Part shown: positions 42,761-50,749 of the stretch, in pieces
Position numbering within the stretch: the stretch's first letter is position 1
Layout of the letters: each line of letters starts with the position of its first letter
Notes under the pieces: generated by a model
Databases searched by the model: none
What the model saw: only the letters and a program-made list of their open reading frames with translations
What the model was told of the DNA's origin: nothing
Made by a program: the position numbers and the translations under genes
NCBI GenBank assembly: GCA_050730675.1
Contig: JBOHNM010000001.1
Coordinates: 3,608-67,607, forward strand
Source of the DNA: JBOHNM01 sp050730675
GTDB lineage: Bacteria; Planctomycetota; Phycisphaerae; Phycisphaerales; UBA1924
Length of the DNA: 64,000 nt
Reading direction: 5' to 3'

Positions 42761-44527
42761 ATGAAATCGCAGGATTCAAAGCCAATGAACCCCGACCAGC
42801 GCGACACCGTGCTGGCCAAACTGCGCCACCTGTGCGAGAGCGAGAACGTCACGCCGGTCTTCCAGCCGATCGTGTCGCTGCAGTCGGCGGAGATCGTGGC
42901 GTTCGAGGCGCTGGCCCGGCCCGGCAAGGACTCCGGCTTCGCCAACCCGAGCGAGTTGTTCGAGACGGCCGAGCAGCTCGGCATGCTGTGGGATGTCGAG
43001 GCCGTGACGCGGCGCAAGGCGCTGGAGGCCGCGGCGGACTTCCCCGAGGGAACGGTGCTCTTTTTCAACAGCACGCCGGCGGTATTGGCGGACGAACGGT
43101 TCATCCCTGACCTTGAGCGTGCGGTGCGCGAGATCGGGATCACGCGGGCTCGCCTGGTGCTGGAGATCACCGAGCGATCGGACGATGCGTTGGGGCGTCC
43201 GCTCATCGAGCAGACGATGAAGCTCAAGGCGATGGGCTACACGCTGGTGCTGCGGCCGCAGTGGCTGAAGCTCGACCGCGAGTTGATCGAGGGGATCGAT
43301 CGCGACCGGTACAAGATCAACCTCATCAAGTTCTTCATCCACTTCGCGCGCCTGAGCGGCGTGAAGGTGATCGCCGAGGGGATCGAGACGCAGGAAGAAC
43401 TGGGGACGCTCATCTCGCTGGGCGTGGACCACGGGCAGGGCTTCTACCTCGGCAAGCCGCAGGCGCAGTACCAGTTGCTCTCGGCCGAGACGGCGAGCCT
43501 GCTGCGCTCGCGCTGGATCGACAGCGTGGTGACCCCGGGCGGCGTGGAGCGGGCCGCGACGCTGGGGAGCCTCGTGCAGCCGGCGAAGGTTGTGCAGGCG
43601 GGGACGCTGCTGCTGGAACTGGCCAACGACCTGCTGTGCGAGGAGCGGTGTTCGGGCGTGGTGGTCGTCGATGGTCGGCGATTCGTCGGCTGGGCGGCGC
43701 GGGAGTCGATCCTGCGTCTGGCCGCATCGAGCGCTCCGGAACAGAACGTGGGCTTTGCAGTATTACCCGGGCTGGCGACTTTGCCGCCGACGGCGAGCAT
43801 TGGCGAGGGATTGGATCTGGCGGCCGTCCGCGAGGATGCGGAGTTCATGGCGCCGATCGTGATCTCGGAGAACGAGAAAATCCTGGGCGTTGTGCCGATG
43901 CGGTCGTTGATCGCGGCGGCGTCGAGCCAGGCCCGCAGCGGCTGGGGACGCGCCCGCGGGATGGATTGCGACTTGCCCGGGCGCGTGCCGGCGGAGATCC
44001 GCGCACGTGACCTGATCCGCGATGCCAAGGGACACCCGGCGAGCGCGGCCGCCAACACCGACGGCGCGATCATCGACCTGCGCGGCTTCGCCGACTACAA
44101 CGGCGCTCTGGGGTATGAGCTTGGCGACAGGCTGATCCAGGACTTGACCGAGTTGCTGCTGACGTATGTGCAGCGCCCGCCGCCGTACGGATTTCTGGCT
44201 TCGCTCGGGGGCGATCGGTTCTTCGCCACCGGCAAGTCGGGCGAGTTGGAGGGGGCGCTGAAGTCGTTGATGCGCTCGTACGAGGCGCGTCCGCCGGCGG
44301 ACGAGAACGCCGTGCCGGGCGGCGCTGTAACGCTGCCGGGTCTGCGCGTGCTGCTGATGCCGCGCGTCTTCACTAGGATTGCTGCGCCGCAGGATGTCTT
44401 CCGGATCGAGAAGCAGCTTCGCCAGCGCGGGCGCGACGGCGGGGCTGAACCGAAGCCCGGTGAATCGCTCTTTCTGATCGATCAGCGTTTAGATGCAGCC
44501 GCGGGAGCGCAGCGGCTGGCGGGCTGA
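42761..44527 (+). CDS. EAL / CBS / GGDEF protein with both c-di-GMP domains degenerate
   Basis: A 588-residue cytosolic protein. EAL domain (residues about 20-260): E49-A-L in IVAFEALARPG, LVLEITERSDD, and VKVIAEGIETQEELGTLISL with QGFYLGKPQ are kept, but the DDFGxGxSSLxxL loop that binds the second metal is missing: YTLVLRPQWLKLDRELIEGI goes straight across it. A CBS-like domain follows (near residues 280-400; VVVDGRRFVGWAARESILRL). The C-terminal GGDEF domain has GYELGDRLIQDLTELLL but reads SLGGDRFFA at the signature near residue 484, with Arg for the catalytic Glu. Neither domain should be enzymatically active, so it is probably a c-di-GMP sensor or scaffold. Confidence 0.85.
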   Translation: MKSQDSKPMNPDQRDTVLAKLRHLCESENVTPVFQPIVSLQSAEIVAFEALARPGKDSGFANPSELFETAEQLGMLWDVEAVTRRKALEAAADFPEGTVLFFNSTPAVLADERFIPDLERAVREIGITRARLVLEITERSDDALGRPLIEQTMKLKAMGYTLVLRPQWLKLDRELIEGIDRDRYKINLIKFFIHFARLSGVKVIAEGIETQEELGTLISLGVDHGQGFYLGKPQAQYQLLSAETASLLRSRWIDSVVTPGGVERAATLGSLVQPAKVVQAGTLLLELANDLLCEERCSGVVVVDGRRFVGWAARESILRLAASSAPEQNVGFAVLPGLATLPPTASIGEGLDLAAVREDAEFMAPIVISENEKILGVVPMRSLIAAASSQARSGWGRARGMDCDLPGRVPAEIRARDLIRDAKGHPASAAANTDGAIIDLRGFADYNGALGYELGDRLIQDLTELLLTYVQRPPPYGFLASLGGDRFFATGKSGELEGALKSLMRSYEARPPADENAVPGGAVTLPGLRVLLMPRVFTRIAAPQDVFRIEKQLRQRGRDGGAEPKPGESLFLIDQRLDAAAGAQRLAG

Positions 44528-44548
44528 ACGATCGGCTAGGCTTGGGAA

Positions 44549-45043
44549 GTGCCCGACGCCGCGATACCCGAACCTACGCCCCATACTCCTCCAACGGCCC
44601 CGTCTGCCGAGGTGGCTGCCCGCGCGCCAATGGCCGATCGCGTCGTCGGGGCGTTCATCGCGGTGGTCTGCCTGGCGGTGTTGCTGGTTGCCGCGGGGCT
44701 GCGCCCTGCCGCGGCCGGGCACGGGACCCACGAGCAGCTCGGCCTGATGCGGTGTGGCTTCGTGATCGCGACCGGCAAGCCCTGCCCGACATGTGGGATG
44801 ACCACCGCGTTCGCACACGCGGCCAATGGGGATCTGTTGAGCTCACTGCGGACCCAGCCGTTTGGGGCGCTGCTGGCGGTATTGACGGCGTGCGGGTTCT
44901 GGGTGGGTGGATATGTTGCGATCACTGGAAGCCGCGTGGGAGGGCACGTCGCTAGACTCCTCTCCCCGCGGGTATTCTGGGTAATGGCGGGGCTGGCACT
45001 GCTCGCGTGGGGGTACAAGGTGCTGACGTGGACCGGGGCGTAG
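44549..45043 (+). CDS. DUF2752 membrane protein
   Basis: A 164-residue protein with three membrane helices and the family hallmark FVIATGKPCPTCGMTTAFAH (Cys-Pro-x-Cys-Gly-hydroxyl-Thr) between helix 1 (RVVGAFIAVVCLAVLLVAAG) and helix 2 (FGALLAVLTACGFWVGGYVA). The N-terminal 30 residues are Pro/Ala rich. GTG 44549 is used as start, 21 bp after the previous gene. Function is not established for this family; the Cys pair suggests metal or redox chemistry, which is inference. Confidence 0.75.
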   Translation: MPDAAIPEPTPHTPPTAPSAEVAARAPMADRVVGAFIAVVCLAVLLVAAGLRPAAAGHGTHEQLGLMRCGFVIATGKPCPTCGMTTAFAHAANGDLLSSLRTQPFGALLAVLTACGFWVGGYVAITGSRVGGHVARLLSPRVFWVMAGLALLAWGYKVLTWTGA

Positions 45044-45080
45044 GCCGCGGCGGCGTCGGCGGAACAAGGACCACAGCGTG

Positions 45081-45740
45081 ATGAGGCTCGAGCGACTGGG
45101 TGTGGTGTTGGCGGTGGCGGCGTGCGCCATCGCTCTGGGCGGCTGCCAGATCGCGGAGATCGCCGGCGCGATGCTCTCGAGCGCCGAGCGCGAGGGGAAC
45201 AAGGAAGTCAAGGGCCAGTACGGCGGGCTCGCCGGCAAGAGCTACGCGGTGATTGTCGCGGCCGACCGCTCGATCCAGGCAGATTTCCCGGAACTGATCC
45301 CGCGGCTTTCGGAGCAGATTTCGATGCGGCTGGCGGGAAATGTCGGGGCCAGCGCCTTCGTGCCGCCGGCGGCGGTGCTGGAGTATCAGTACAGCCACCC
45401 CCGCTGGGTGACGATGACGCGCGGCCAGCTCGCCGAGGCCTTGGGCGTCGAGCGGCTTGTTTATGTGGACATGGCCGCGTACCGCCTGAACGACCCCGGC
45501 AACCAGTACCTGTGGAACGGCGGGGCGGCGGGGACGGTGAGCGTCTGCGAAGTCGAGAGCGCTTTCCCGGACGAGCCGGCCTTCCAGTCGCAGGTAAAGG
45601 TGGCATTCCCCGACAAGAAGGCGATGGGGCCGACGGACATCTCGCGGATCGCGGTGCATTCGGAATTGTCCAAGCGGTTCGCCGAACGGACGGCGTGGCT
45701 GTTCTACAAGCACGAGGAACCGAATAAGATCACGTACTAG
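45081..45740 (+). CDS. lipoprotein of unknown function
   Basis: A 219-residue protein with a lipoprotein signal (RLGVVLAVAACAIALGGCQI, lipobox LGGC), so it is lipid-anchored at the membrane. The mature part is an alpha/beta domain (SYAVIVAADRSIQADFPELI; PRWVTMTRGQLAEALGVERL). The ATG at 45081 is preceded by AAGGA; GTG 45078 is also possible. The next gene encodes a second lipoprotein of similar size and build, so the pair may act together. Confidence 0.65.
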   Translation: MRLERLGVVLAVAACAIALGGCQIAEIAGAMLSSAEREGNKEVKGQYGGLAGKSYAVIVAADRSIQADFPELIPRLSEQISMRLAGNVGASAFVPPAAVLEYQYSHPRWVTMTRGQLAEALGVERLVYVDMAAYRLNDPGNQYLWNGGAAGTVSVCEVESAFPDEPAFQSQVKVAFPDKKAMGPTDISRIAVHSELSKRFAERTAWLFYKHEEPNKITY

Positions 45741-45783
45741 GCGGCGTGGGATGCGGCACAACCGCGGGGCAAGTGGAGCGAGC

Positions 45784-46464
45784 ATGACAGTCGGCAGAAT
45801 GATCCGTGCGGCGATGGTCGGGGCGTGCGTGGCGGCGGCAACCCTCTCGGCCGGGTGCAACATTGTCGGCCCGATCATTTACTTCGCCCACGGCGAGTCG
45901 GACATCCCCGCGGTGTACAAGCTGCCGCCGGACAAGGCGGCGGTGATCTTTGTGGACGACCGCGAGAGCAAGGTGACGTCGCGCCAGACGCGGGCGCTGA
46001 TCGGCGAGACGGCCGAGCGCGAGATGCTGACCAACGGCGCGAGCAAGGACATGATCCAGTGCCGCAACGCCCTGCAGGCGGCCATGCGCGAGAGGTACGG
46101 CAAGCCGCTGACGATCGTGGAGATCGGCAAGGCCGTGAAAGCGCAGATCGTGATCTACGCGACGATCGACACGTTCACGCTGTCGGGGGATAACTCGACG
46201 TACTCGCCGCTGGCGAACCTGCGCATCAAGGTGATCGACGTCGAGACCGAGAAACGCATCTTCCCCGGGCCGGACGACCCGGTCGAGTGGTACCCGCTCA
46301 AGGTGGACATCGGCGGACAGGCGGCCGAGACGCCCAGCAGCGTATCGGACATGATGCAGGCCGAGCAGAGCCTTGCGAAGCGCGCCGGCACCGCATTGGG
46401 CCGCCTGTTCTACGCCCACCAGCCGCCGATGGACCCGCGCCGACTCAACGACGCCGGCAAGTAG
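45784..46464 (+). CDS. lipoprotein of unknown function, second of a pair
   Basis: A 226-residue protein with signal AMVGACVAAATLSAGCNIVG (lipobox LSAGC). The mature part starts with YKLPPDKAAVIFVDDRESKV and contains MLTNGASKDMIQCRNALQAA and QIVIYATIDTFTLSGDNSTY, an alpha/beta arrangement comparable to its neighbour at 45081-45740. ATG 45784 is used because the signal begins there; an in-frame ATG 33 bp upstream adds no signal-like sequence. No family recognised. Confidence 0.65.
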   Translation: MTVGRMIRAAMVGACVAAATLSAGCNIVGPIIYFAHGESDIPAVYKLPPDKAAVIFVDDRESKVTSRQTRALIGETAEREMLTNGASKDMIQCRNALQAAMRERYGKPLTIVEIGKAVKAQIVIYATIDTFTLSGDNSTYSPLANLRIKVIDVETEKRIFPGPDDPVEWYPLKVDIGGQAAETPSSVSDMMQAEQSLAKRAGTALGRLFYAHQPPMDPRRLNDAGK

Positions 46465-46487
46465 CCGCCGCCCCACCAGCCAAGGCC

Positions 46488-47639
46488 ATGCACCCGCGCA
46501 CACGAGTCGTACACCTGCTGGATCCCGCCATCTGCGGCGCCGAGGGCGTGCTCGCGTGCGGATCATGCCTGACGATGTCCTCCGTCGAGCAGCACGTCTG
46601 GTTGATCGGCGGAACCGAGGACGCCAAGTTAACCCACAGCCTTGGGGTACCCGCGGCCGACCGCGTGGCGATGGCCGCGGGCCTGACCGAGACGGCGGCG
46701 TGGAATCTGCGGGCGCTGGCGCGGTCACGCCTGAATGAAGCCGATGTCGCCGACACGGTGATCCAGTGCTGGTCCTTGGCGGGGCTGGGACTGGCGCGGC
46801 TGGCGTTCGGTGACCGGCACCGGCGGACCGCGCTGTTCGTCCACGGACCCGACGCGGGTTGGCGCACGGCGCTCGGCCGCCGGCGCCGGCGCTTCGCGAT
46901 GAAAGGGGCGACGGCCCTGGCGATGACCGAGGAACTCGCCATCGCGTGGCGGGCTGCCGACGTCAAAATCACCGGCACGGTGGACATCCCCCCACTCTCG
47001 ACGCCGTGGCTCGCGGGCGACCGCGAGGCGGTACGGGCGGAACTGCGAGTCCGGCCTGATGAAATCGCTGTGCTCATGCTCGCGGATCCACCCGGCGCCG
47101 GCGATGCACGCGACGCGGTGGCGCTGCTGGGGATGATGCGGTTCGCTGGTCCGCGGCTGGTCGGCCTCTTTGACCGGCGTGCGACCGGCTTCGCGCGGGC
47201 GGCACGGTTCAACCAGCGGTTCGGGCGGCACTGGGACATGATCGCCTTCCGGGGCTCGCCGCTGCACGCGATGGCCGCGGCGGACGTAGTGCTGTGGGAC
47301 AGCCACCAGACGCGGTCGCGTCAGAGGACAGGCATGGTCGCGGGCGGGGCGATCCTGGCGCAAGCGGCCTGCACGGCGGGGATTCCGGTCGTCGCGGCTC
47401 GCGACCCGCTCACCGAGCGTGTGCTGGGCGCGAGTGCCAACGCGAGTCTGGCCGACGACAACCTCATGCCTGCGCTGGGCAAGCGCCTGATGCCGCTGCT
47501 GGAATCGGGGGCCGCGCGGGCGGAGCTTGGCGAGGCCTTGGCGGCGGCCACGACGACGAGCGTGGCCTCCAGCCGGTTCCATCAGCAGATGCTCGGTGCC
47601 TGGGGCATTGAAGCAGCCGTCCTTGGGGCCGCGGCGTGA
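46488..47639 (+). CDS. putative glycosyltransferase (GT4-like architecture)
   Basis: A 383-residue protein with two Rossmann-like halves. The N-terminal half has LIGGTEDAKLTHSLGVPAAD and FVHGPDAGWRTALGRRRRRF; the C-terminal half has LRVRPDEIAVLMLADPPGAG, then RLVGLFDRR and IAFRGSPLHAMAAADVVLWD, and a Gly-rich AGIPVVAARDPLTERVLG near the end, in the place where GT4 enzymes bind the sugar-nucleotide. The usual E-x7-E motif is not clear, so the assignment is tentative. It starts 23 bp after the lipoprotein gene and overlaps the phosphatase gene by GTGA. Confidence 0.5.
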   Translation: MHPRTRVVHLLDPAICGAEGVLACGSCLTMSSVEQHVWLIGGTEDAKLTHSLGVPAADRVAMAAGLTETAAWNLRALARSRLNEADVADTVIQCWSLAGLGLARLAFGDRHRRTALFVHGPDAGWRTALGRRRRRFAMKGATALAMTEELAIAWRAADVKITGTVDIPPLSTPWLAGDREAVRAELRVRPDEIAVLMLADPPGAGDARDAVALLGMMRFAGPRLVGLFDRRATGFARAARFNQRFGRHWDMIAFRGSPLHAMAAADVVLWDSHQTRSRQRTGMVAGGAILAQAACTAGIPVVAARDPLTERVLGASANASLADDNLMPALGKRLMPLLESGAARAELGEALAAATTTSVASSRFHQQMLGAWGIEAAVLGAAA

Positions 47640-48124
47640 GCGGCGGTTCCAACCAACCCACACGTGTGCTCTTTGTCTGCCTCGGGAATATCTGCCGCTC
47701 GCCCCTGGCGAAGTTCGTCGCGGTCGCGATGGCCGAGCGACGCGGCCTGTCGGGCCGGGTGGAGTTCGATTCCTGCGGCACCGGTGGGTGGCACGTCGGT
47801 GGCGGGGCCGACCCGCGGACGGTGGCGGTCGCGCGGCGCCACGGGCTGGAGACCACCCACACCGCCCGCCAGCTCAGCCACCAGGATTTCGGCCGGTTCC
47901 ACTGGCTCATCGCCATGGACGCCGACAACGTCCAAACGCTCCTGAACCGCGGCGCACCGCCCGAGAAGGTGCGCCTGATGCGGTCGTTCGACGCTGCGGC
48001 CTCGGCGGAAGCCCCCGATCTGGACGTTCCTGACCCTTACACCGGCGGCCCGGAAGGGTTCGATGAGGTATATTCCATGCTCGTGACGGCGTGCGAGGGG
48101 ATGCTCGATGAACTGCTCAGGTAA
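47636..48124 (+). CDS. low-molecular-weight protein-tyrosine phosphatase
   Basis: A 162-residue cytosolic phosphatase. The P-loop is VLFVCLGNICRSPLAKFVAV (CX5RS) at the N-terminus, and the acid/base Asp is in DVPDPYTGGPEGFDEVYSML near the C-terminus. In bacteria these enzymes often act on tyrosine kinases controlling polysaccharide export; the neighbouring glycosyltransferase-like gene fits that, but also arsenate reductases share the fold, and here the DPYTG motif speaks for the phosphatase. GTG 47636 overlaps the upstream stop by four bases. Its end overlaps the pseudopilin gene by 17 bp. Confidence 0.92.
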   Translation: MSGGSNQPTRVLFVCLGNICRSPLAKFVAVAMAERRGLSGRVEFDSCGTGGWHVGGGADPRTVAVARRHGLETTHTARQLSHQDFGRFHWLIAMDADNVQTLLNRGAPPEKVRLMRSFDAAASAEAPDLDVPDPYTGGPEGFDEVYSMLVTACEGMLDELLR

Positions 48125-48881
48125 TCGAAATCGTGGCGGGCTGACTCGGCCACAAGCCTTCACGCTCATCGAGCTGCTGGTGGTCATCGCGATCATCGCG
48201 CTGCTGGTGGGCATCCTGCTGCCGGCGCTCGCGTCGGCGCGCAACTCCGCCAAGGCCGTGGCCTGCTCGGCGCGGCTTCAGCAGCTCGGCATCGCGCTGA
48301 CGGGGTACCTCAACGAATCACGCGACGCCCTGCCGCAGGTGCGGGTTGATCTCGGCGGGTTCGACGCGAACATCGGCGCGCTCTTCGGCGGCAAGAAAGG
48401 CACGCTCCAGGCGTACGGAATCGATCAGTACGGCGCCGAGCGCCGCCCGCTCAACCGCTACCTTGAGATCGGCAACCCGCCGCCGGATTCGATGGACGGC
48501 GTCTACGAGGTGGAGGCGTACCGCTCCCCGTGCGACCAGGGTGGCACAATCCCGGGTCTCGGATTCACGCCGTCGATGTACGACCTGTTGGGCTCGAGCT
48601 ACACGCTCAACGACCACTCGCTGACGAGCGAGCAGGACGTGACGCTGATCCCGCAGCAGGGCGGCAAGATGCCGTACGTCATCGACACCACCAAGACCTG
48701 GGTGCTGGGGCCGCACACGATCTACAACTACCAGGAAGACGGCGATCGCGGCCACCGCTGGTACAACTCCAAGGACGTGCGGGCCAACCTGCTCTTCCTG
48801 GACATGCACGTGGGCGGGCTCTTCCGCGTGCCGCCGGGGGTGGTGAACCGGACGGAGAATTACACGTTTTTGCCGCGATGA
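48108..48881 (+). CDS. type II secretion-like pseudopilin (prepilin N-terminal methylation motif)
   Basis: A 257-residue protein with a basic leader cut by prepilin peptidase followed by the hydrophobic helix QAFTLIELLVVIAIIALLVG (Glu at +5), the hallmark of pseudopilins. The body is soluble and includes LQQLGIALTGYLNESRDALP and, near the end, ANLLFLDMHVGGLFRVPPGV (planctomycete prepilin-type proteins commonly carry a similar FxDGHV-like end). It starts within the phosphatase gene (ATG 48108). One of many such genes in planctomycetes; specific partner unknown. Confidence 0.88.
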   Translation: MNCSGNRNRGGLTRPQAFTLIELLVVIAIIALLVGILLPALASARNSAKAVACSARLQQLGIALTGYLNESRDALPQVRVDLGGFDANIGALFGGKKGTLQAYGIDQYGAERRPLNRYLEIGNPPPDSMDGVYEVEAYRSPCDQGGTIPGLGFTPSMYDLLGSSYTLNDHSLTSEQDVTLIPQQGGKMPYVIDTTKTWVLGPHTIYNYQEDGDRGHRWYNSKDVRANLLFLDMHVGGLFRVPPGVVNRTENYTFLPR

Positions 48882-48914
48882 AGAGTCGCGAAATGGCAAG
48901 AGCCAGCAACAGTA

Positions 48915-49421
48915 CTACTTGTACACAAGCTTCAGTTCTTGCCAATTGTGCTCAACAATACTCGACAGATGTGACTTGACAGCATCTTCTCCGGAAGCGA
49001 TCGTGGCGAGCAACCGCTCCACCGGGTCGAGGTAGTAGTCAACCGTCTTTTGATCACGTCCCCGCTCCCGAAACACGCGATCAAGAACCGCGAGCACTGC
49101 GTCGCACAGTTCTCTTGCCTTAGCATGCTTACCCAAATGCGCGTAGCAATGGGCCAAGTCCCGCTGCATTGGTAGTGTGGTGGAATTCCCTCTGCACCAA
49201 TAGCCATTTGAGTCAAGCAGAGACGTCGTCCCCTTGACGCGGATGAGTTGCTTATGGAATAACGAGATCTGTGCAACGACTTGTGCCACCTGCACACCAA
49301 AGTCAGGCGAGTCGGGGCGAAGATCCGCACGCGGCATGGAAGAAGATTCAAAGGTTGTGAACTGCAGCGAATCCGCCGCACCAGGCACGTACAACGGGGT
49401 GAGGAGTGGAATGATTGACAA
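48915..49421 (-). CDS. unknown protein with TPR-like helices
   Basis: A 168-residue protein, lower in GC than its neighbours. The C-terminal half is helical (QRDLAHCYAHLGKHAKAREL, CDAVLAVLDRVFRERGRDQK), with the Ala/Leu/Tyr spacing of tetratricopeptide repeats. The N-terminal half (VQVAQVVAQISLFHKQLIRV; LDSNGYWCRGNSTTLPMQRD) is not recognised. It points away from the IS1595-type gene and shares the gap 49422-49463 with it. Its composition suggests it arrived with the adjacent mobile gene. Confidence 0.5.
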   Translation of the reverse strand: MSIIPLLTPLYVPGAADSLQFTTFESSSMPRADLRPDSPDFGVQVAQVVAQISLFHKQLIRVKGTTSLLDSNGYWCRGNSTTLPMQRDLAHCYAHLGKHAKARELCDAVLAVLDRVFRERGRDQKTVDYYLDPVERLLATIASGEDAVKSHLSSIVEHNWQELKLVYK

Positions 49422-49429
49422 CTATGCAC

Positions 49430-49457
49430 TTGACGCACGCTGTGCGTAATGTATCAT
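49430..49457 (+). promoter_or_regulatory. promoter with internal palindrome for the transposase gene
   Basis: TTGACG (49430-49435), 16 bp, TATCAT (49452-49457). Between the boxes is ACGCAC-gct-GTGCGT, a 6-bp inverted repeat that could bind a repressor. The expected transcription start is at or next to ATG 49464, so the mRNA would be leaderless. Confidence 0.5.
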
Positions 49458-49463
49458 GTTTAC

Positions 49464-50450
49464 ATGAACGCTCCAAGGCCACGACGCAAGGGCAAGATTG
49501 GCGGGGACAAGTCGGCGATTGTCGCGCAGATCCCCGCTGCCTGCAACGACGAACGGTTGGCTGTTGAGTTCTTGGAAGAACAGCGCTGGGGTGATACACC
49601 ATGTTGCCCGCGATGCGGTGATACCGACGTGCGCAAGATGGTCGATGCCAAGACCGGCGAACGAAGCCGACGTTTCCTGTGGCGTTGTAGCGGCTGCAAG
49701 CGGCAATACACGGTGCGGATCAATTCGGTGTATGAGGACAGCCGTATCCCGCTCCGGCACTGGGTGTTCGCGTTCTGGGCTGCCTGCGCGAGCAAGAAGG
49801 GCGTGAGTGCATTGCAGGTCAAGCGCCAAACCGGCCTCAACTACCGATCCGCGTTGTTCCTGATGAACCGCATCCGCTTCGCCATGTCGAATAGTCCCGA
49901 CTCGCCGCGCCCGCTCATGTCCGGCGTGGTCGAAACGGATGAGGTCTACGTCGGCGGCGCTCCACGCGAGAGCGCCCACAAGCGAGCTCACTGGTCAACC
50001 AAAGCGCCGGTTGTGGCGATGGTCCAACGTGGCGGCGAGCTGCGTGCCTGGGCTGTTACCAAGGTCACGGGCGAGGGGCTACAACGTCTATTCCGCGAGA
50101 ACGTGGCCAAGGGCACTGTTTGCGTCACCGACGGCAACAAGAAGTACGAATGCGCCATCCGGGGCCTCGGCACGCACAAGGTCATCAAACACCATCTGCG
50201 CGAGTACGTCGATCCCACCGATCGGGCAACGCACACCAACACCGTAGAGGGCTTTTTCAGCTTGTTCCGCAAGAAGCTCGACGGAACGCACCACTGGGTA
50301 TCAAAGAAGCACCTGCACCGCTACGCGGACGAAGCCGCGTTCATCTACACCAATCGCGGCGTAGACGACGGGGAGCGGACCGTGCGGGCTATTCGCGGCG
50401 CGAGTGGCAAGCGATTGACCTACGCGGAGTGCGTGAAGGAGAGTGCCTAG
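49464..50450 (+). CDS. IS1595-family transposase
   Basis: A 328-residue DDE transposase. The N-terminal zinc ribbon is CPRCGDTDVRK...WRCSGCKRQYTVR, the mark of IS1595 (ISXO2-like) enzymes; the DDE core shows SGVVETDEVYVGG (first Asp), VCVTDGNKKYE (second) and HTNTVEGFFSLFRKKLDGTH (Glu), followed by RYADEAAFIYTNR. ATG 49464 is chosen because the -10 box covers the earlier ATG at 49449. No terminal inverted repeats were found on either side, so whether it still moves is unclear. A small gene starts 23 bp downstream. Confidence 0.9.
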   Translation: MNAPRPRRKGKIGGDKSAIVAQIPAACNDERLAVEFLEEQRWGDTPCCPRCGDTDVRKMVDAKTGERSRRFLWRCSGCKRQYTVRINSVYEDSRIPLRHWVFAFWAACASKKGVSALQVKRQTGLNYRSALFLMNRIRFAMSNSPDSPRPLMSGVVETDEVYVGGAPRESAHKRAHWSTKAPVVAMVQRGGELRAWAVTKVTGEGLQRLFRENVAKGTVCVTDGNKKYECAIRGLGTHKVIKHHLREYVDPTDRATHTNTVEGFFSLFRKKLDGTHHWVSKKHLHRYADEAAFIYTNRGVDDGERTVRAIRGASGKRLTYAECVKESA

Positions 50451-50473
50451 CGTTTGCGCTTGGGAGGCTTTCG

Positions 50474-50746
50474 ATGGACGATTTTCCCCGGGCGCGGATC
50501 GGTCACGTAGACACAACCTTCCAAGACCAGACCGTGTATCTCACAGGAAAACGGTTCGAGAGGTGCGTTTTTAGAAGTTGCACGCTTGTGTACAGCGGTG
50601 GGCCGTCCAAGTTCGTCGCGTGTGAGTTTCTGAATTGTTCGTGGCATGTTGATTTCGTGGTGGTTGACTCGGAGCAATGGGACGAGTTCATGGCAAACGC
50701 CGCCGGGATGATTACGCGGTCCCTGCCGAAGTTGCCAAGCCAATGA
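50474..50746 (+). CDS. small beta-repeat (pentapeptide-like) protein linked to the transposase
   Basis: A 90-residue protein with GGGAGG 6 nt before its ATG, so it is expressed with the transposase. Sequence VDTTFQDQTVYLTGKRFERC, VFRSCTLVYSGGPSKFVACE and FLNCSWHVDF has Phe/Cys at roughly five-residue spacing (F..C.F..CT), as in short pentapeptide-repeat proteins that fold as a small beta helix. The C-terminal 25 residues are not repetitive. Function unknown; a role as passenger gene of the transposon is inference from the tight linkage. Confidence 0.6.
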   Translation: MDDFPRARIGHVDTTFQDQTVYLTGKRFERCVFRSCTLVYSGGPSKFVACEFLNCSWHVDFVVVDSEQWDEFMANAAGMITRSLPKLPSQ

Positions 50747-50749
50747 ACA

